From NCBI GenBank assembly GCA_009760855.2, contig WPIO01000203.1, positions 186,001 to 250,000 of the forward strand: 64,000 bases of DNA. Reading direction: 5' to 3'. How positions within the stretch are numbered: position 1 is the stretch's first letter; each line of letters begins with the position of its first letter. A program made the translations under genes and the position numbers. Under the pieces are notes generated by a model. The model was given only the letters and a program-made list of their open reading frames with translations, had not been told where the DNA came from and did not search any database. Shown in pieces: positions 60,001-64,000 of the stretch. The stretch comes from Cristatella mucedo (lineage: Eukaryota; Bryozoa; Phylactolaemata; Cristatellidae).

Positions 60001-61156
60001 CTGCCGTGTCTAGCTAGACAAATGATATTATTATTAGTGGTTAGGACTGTAGGCACCCCATACCTTGAGTTATCTTCCCTCCTCCTCCTCCTCTCCCTTG
60101 TAGCTCCGCCCATAATTTATGTATGTGACTCAGCCCTTCAGAGGATGGGCATGTCGGTGGCAAAATCCGAGACAGAACCCAGGATTAAAGACATGCCAAA
60201 CAATTCCAAGTATTCATAAGCGCTTTAAAACAAATAATTTTCAATCTTTATGATCTAACGTGCAATAAAAAGTGCTTATCTTAGACTTTGGCATTCAACG
60301 TCACGTTTTTGTGTAGCCCATCCTGCGGGTTAACTTCTTGAAGAAGGAATTACTGTGGTGTAGTTGGTTGTCTGGCTTTATAGATTGTGGCCTTACCAGC
60401 CAGCCCACTTTAGACTACGAAATTGGCACAGTGCGTTCAAAATGGTCCCGAAATAGTGTGGGCCTTTCGCCAGCTTTCTCAGTGTCTTGCTCATTTGAGC
60501 CGTCCGTCTTGGGCTTGCTCCAGCATTTGCCTGCCGGCTGTGCATTCCTCTTGGGTTTGACCTGTTCCGTACATATATAACGAGTTCCCTCTCGAACGCA
60601 CAGATTTTTAAAGAGAAGCTTCCAGAAGTGCAAGATTCCACAGCGAAATTCAATTTTCTCACCGTGAACGGAGAAATGACAGATCTGGCTTGCTAACGTG
60701 TCGTCAATCGCCGAGTAGGCACTCTGCTGCCTGCAGCTCCTGAATGACACTCATTGAACCCGTCGCATTCCTTGCTTTCTGGATGGACATGCAAGCTAAT
60801 ATCTTCCGATGATCAACAAAGACTTGCGAGCTCCTAGCTGTCGGCCTTGCTGACTTCATATTGTGAAGTTGGTATTGTGCATTGCAAGAAGTGCTGCAAT
60901 GCACAATACCTTACAATGCAGCTGCATCATAGTTCTCCCACTTGGATGGGTGGCTAGCCGTTGCCAATCGGTAATCGGCCAAACCTGGGAGGGTGCCTTC
61001 TTCCACAAACTTTGTTCGATCTTCTTTCTCTCAATCAGCAGGAGTGCACCTCTGTTCAATGCTTTGTGCTAAACCCCTCATCCCAGTTACATGCTACAGC
61101 ATATTTACTGGGCGCTCAGTTTACCAGGGCAGATCGGCAGCACCATAATTAGACGT
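60001..61156. other. Single-copy-looking region with no recognised gene
   Basis: Not repeated elsewhere in the window. A minus frame of 111 codons (60,415-60,750) starts MSFRSCRQQSAYSAIDDTLA and has a Lys/Asn/Glu-rich end. I recognise no domain and rate it below even odds of being an exon. A cct repeat lies at 60,078-60,096. Confidence 0.35.
60871..60910. other. Perfect 16-bp hairpin
   Basis: ggtattgtgcattgca (60,871-60,886) and tgcaatgcacaatacc (60,895-60,910) are exact reverse complements around an 8-nt loop. No downstream T-run suggests termination. It could be a structured RNA element or a short transposon-derived palindrome. Confidence 0.8.
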
Positions 61157-61214
61157 TTGTGTGTGTGTGTTCGTGTGTGAGTGTGCAGGAGTGTATGTGT
61201 GTGTGTGTGTGCGC
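61157..61214. repeat. Interrupted (GT)n microsatellite
   Basis: GT runs with a few interruptions. Confidence 0.95.
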
Positions 61215-63198
61215 ATGGCCATTTCTATAGACACGGCAGATTCCCATCTAAGGATGTGCGAAGTGGCATAAAGGACATGGTCATCAGAGCAAGTTTACTT
61301 GTCATCCGGCATCTCCTACCATACGGATCAAGTTTAGTCACTGTCTTCCTTCGAGGCGTGAACTAGCAAGATGGCTTACCAGCGCATGTACATTCTGTAG
61401 CTTCCCTGCTTGTTCGTGGCTGGCTTTCTGATGATGCTAATGACACCCTAACCATATTTACATGTGGATACTGTGTATGTTAAACCTAACCAGATTATGC
61501 TTGCTGACATACCTATTTCACTACCACCAATTCGATTTTGCTTCCTTTCCATCTTATGTCAAGCACCTAGACAGAGGTTAAGCGTTCTGAGGCTACTGTG
61601 TGAATGCATTTTTATTGCACAGCTCCGAAAATGAATGAGATGACATGCGATTGGTGTTTTTCGTGGAGGCGTGAGCATTCTTTCCTACAGCCAATGAGCC
61701 GCAGTGATGGGGTAGGGCTGGGAGCAGCAGGCGCCTGAGTTCTCGCACGGCACCTTAACTCACACCTAATTCCCTTGCTCTTGGAGATTTGGTTCTTGCA
61801 CGAAGCCCCTTGGTTCACTACTCATCATTCCTCATTGTGCAGACCTTTGGCTTTTTGCCGTTCTCCCCCACTTTGCCCCAAAAGCCTGTGCTTGATTTTT
61901 GTGCATGCTTTTGAAAAACAAGGTGACAATCTCTGTAAACTCGGGACGGCACTCTCGGTGCTATCGTGGACCCACGTGGCTTGGGATCGATGCACTGACA
62001 GATGCTCCAGCGTGCTGCCGAATCGGCTGCTGAGTGCCTGACTGGGCTTCATGTGCACTCCACTCTGTTTTAAGGGGTGAACTGCCAAGCTGTTTTCAGT
62101 GAGATTGACCTACAGTCGAAGAGATATGCAAATTGCTGCCATTTACTTGCAGTTTGTCTGGGTCCATACGCAGTGAGCCGTCGGCTTGCTTTTATTTCCG
62201 GTACAGCAGAGTGACCGCCAGTTGCTGCTCAGTGCTCGAGGGAGTGTGCATGCATGCATGCATGGAGCACCCGGCCAGCCTGGGTGGCAGTGGTGACTCT
62301 TGTTTTGCAGAGTGTGACGTATGACTTGCTGTGTCAGTTTAGGGGTTTCCTGCTTCACATTGGAAGAGGAGTGCGAGCAGCTAGTAACGGTAGTTTCAAG
62401 GACTGGCACCGGGCACACTAGCAGCCATCTTCCAGACAAGGTGTGCACGCCGGCTTTCTTCAAGGCTTGCGAGTGTATGGTGCCGTGCCTGTTGCTGGCC
62501 CACGTGCATTGCATCTGACCAGCGCCCGGCCGTTCTTACAGACCTTGTGCTGCGGCAATGTGTCTCCTACCAGCTCGATGTAGGCTTCTTTGGCTGCAGG
62601 GTGCCTTAAGGTTGGTGGCTTGTTCATTCATTGCTGTCCAATTTATGTCTGTGCCCTTTTCAACTATGTCCATCTTGTAGCATGTTTTGTTACTGCTGCA
62701 GTTGTTCTAAACTCATCTTCAGGAGAGATAGCTGGAGCTCTCTGCAGCATTGTACTTTGTAATGCACTTGCTACTCTGTAACGGAAGCAGGGCGTATGAA
62801 CAGTGCCAGCGTGCACCTAAGTAGCTCTTGCCCCACCATGTTGTCATTGTCTGTGTGATTTTTATTTTTTCTCTATGCAAGTCTAACGGCACATTCTTTC
62901 ATACTGTTATTCTATTTCATTGGTAGATCTTTTTTGCATTGCAGCGATTTCGCATTCCATATAATACTGATAAGAAACTCGTAGGTGGTTTGTCTGGCAC
63001 CCAAGCAGAACTACATCTGTCTCCAGGCCCTTTAGACTGACTGCAAAAGAATAAATAACCAAAGATTATTGTATTGCATGGTATCAAGTATGCAAAAGCA
63101 ACCAAATATCCAGTTTATTCAAAAATTGATAAAACAGGCATGAATTGCGTGGCCTGTTAGTAGGGCCTCTGGCTAGTGACATACATGGAAAATGCATA
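61215..63198. other. Mostly unassigned sequence
   Basis: Frames up to 123 codons (62,143-62,514, minus) show no recognised domain and are rich in Cys, His and Ser, as expected of chance frames. A GCAT tetranucleotide run lies near 62,248-62,264. I cannot support a gene. Confidence 0.35.
61430..61620 (+). mobile_element. Decayed LINE-1-like 3' end
   Basis: Follows the LINE-1 3' UTR order (gatgctaatgacaccctaac, gttaaacctaaccag, then caagcacctagacagaggtt and ctgaggctactgtgtgaatgca) with many changes. Confidence 0.55.
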
Positions 63199-63199
63199 T

Positions 63200-63226
63200 T
63201 ATATATATATATATATATATATATTG
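63200..63226. repeat. (TA)n microsatellite
   Basis: Uninterrupted TA run of about 27 bp. Confidence 0.95.
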
Positions 63227-63292
63227 CCCTCCTAAGGTCCACCCACCTGGCCAACCGAACTGAGTTCAGCCGTTGCTAATACTGGTATTACA

Positions 63293-63568
63293 TTAAGTCA
63301 AAAATCGATGAAAACTAACAAAGTTTAACAATCCGCCAGAGTCTCTACCATACAACAAGAAAGTGTGTAATCTAAAACATAATGGGTAGACGGCTTTACG
63401 AACAAGGAGTGAATGCATTGGTGGTAAATGCAAGCCATTTTTGTCTGTGCAGCACTGCCAAGCAAGGCCGGATTTAGCTAGCTCATCCCAGTATGGGTAG
63501 CATGGTAGAAGTAACTTAAAGGTGGCCCAATTGAGGGAGTGCCTTAGCCCTAAGTGCGTTCTCTGCAC
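63293..63568 (-). CDS. Unrecognised 91-codon open frame (hypothetical)
   Basis: Starts MQRTHLGLRHSLNWATFKLL on the minus strand. No known family is recognised. It lies next to the Tc1 remnant but on the opposite strand, so it is not part of that transposase. Confidence 0.2.
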   Translation of the reverse strand: MQRTHLGLRHSLNWATFKLLLPCYPYWDELAKSGLAWQCCTDKNGLHLPPMHSLLVRKAVYPLCFRLHTFLLYGRDSGGLLNFVSFHRFLT

Positions 63569-63699
63569 TAGGGACGATGTAGAACCAGCCTTTGTATAGG
63601 CACTCTCTTGCTTCTACTAGGAGAGATTATCGGCAAATTGAAATTGGAGTTTCTGAACGCCTGCTTTGCCCTAGCTTGAGTCCACGTCAAAGCACTTTT

Positions 63700-63890
63700 G
63701 CTTACCGCCGGAACGATCCTCAGTGAGCAGACGATGAGGCAAAAGCTCTACGAGCAAGGGCTTATGGGGGGTGGCTGAGATAGCTCCCCTTCTGACAAAA
63801 GCCCATAAAGAAGCACGTCCTTGATGGGCGTGGTAACACCGGCGTTGGACTACTGCAGATTAGACACGTGTATTCTTTACCGACGAAAGT
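63700..63890 (+). pseudogene. Tc1/mariner-type transposase remnant
   Basis: Plus-strand pieces in the order of Tc1 transposases are TMRQKLYEQGL (from about 63,731), corresponding to the end of the paired-like DNA-binding region; then, one frameshift later, PLLTKAHKEAR (63,786-63,818); and, about 16 codons on in the same frame, RVFFTDES (63,867-63,890), which carries the first catalytic Asp of the DDE/D triad. Three stops lie between the last two motifs, so it is dead. The sequence is cut directly after FTDES by a LINE-1 insertion; the remaining catalytic residues are not in the window. Confidence 0.8.
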
Positions 63891-63897
63891 AAGTAAA

Positions 63898-64000
63898 ATT
63901 ATTAATAATAATTTTGCACTTGATAAAGCACCCTCAGAGAACTCAATCTCTGTCTACGTGCTTTGCATTTGCGGCCAAGGGAAATGCAATTGAATGGTAA
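63898..64000 (-). mobile_element. LINE-1 3' end, running off the window
   Basis: An att/aat-repeat terminus, then the hairpin region (caccctcagagaactcaatc...acgtgctttgcatttg) and the start of the 3' UTR in minus orientation. It interrupts the Tc1 remnant. Confidence 0.85.

Noticed and set aside
61157-61214. GT tract as a possible Z-DNA regulatory element
   Set aside because: No nearby gene can be supported, so a regulatory role would be guesswork.
62143-62514. 123-codon minus-strand frame
   Set aside because: No domain, high Cys/His/Ser content, overlapping open frames on the other strand; likely chance.

Overview
The window looks like intergenic, repeat-dominated DNA from an animal nuclear genome, probably an invertebrate. 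Three things point there: spliceosomal introns in calmodulin-like genes at positions and exon sizes known from animal CALM genes, many 5'-truncated CR1/L2-type LINEs, and tRNA-derived SINEs with target-site duplications (TSDs). There is no operon-like gene packing, no rRNA, no intact tRNA and no CRISPR array. I cannot name the species or phylum.

The large-scale structure is a segmental duplication. Unit I (about 1-39,290) and unit II (about 39,795-60,000) carry the same ordered series of landmarks: a calmodulin-like gene, the same non-coding tracts, the same old LINE and SINE copies, and one long degenerate LINE. Without later insertions both units reduce to roughly 20 kb. Unit I was enlarged by a large inverted repeat (arms 7,535-12,517 and 13,185-18,934), a nest of LINE/SINE insertions (19,507-21,480) and a 7.7-kb block (about 27,040-34,740) that includes a small LTR retrotransposon. 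Unit II gained its own LINE and SINE insertions, for example 43,405-45,306, 48,866-50,103, 51,709-51,875 and 57,800-58,050.

The only convincing host-type genes are the calmodulin-like copies. Copy A (3,362-5,489) and copy D (40,112-41,280) each have four recognisable exons with intact frames and GT/AG splice borders. Copy B (12,819-12,993) keeps only exons 1 and 2 and lies in the spacer of the inverted repeat. Copy A keeps canonical EF-hand loops in the N-lobe and has a decayed C-lobe. Copy D is nearly the reverse: its first EF-hand is destroyed and its C-lobe is well preserved. No canonical terminal calmodulin exon was found for either.

The repeat complement comprises three CR1/L2-like LINE families (called LINE-1, LINE-2 and LINE-3 here; local labels), a tRNA-derived SINE of about 165 bp, two further tRNA-headed repeats (one with a LINE-type 3' tail), a gag-only LTR element (29,400-31,310), a Tc1/mariner remnant (63,700-63,890) and several microsatellites. 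The last part, 60,000-63,600, is relatively poor in recognisable repeats, but I could not identify a gene there.
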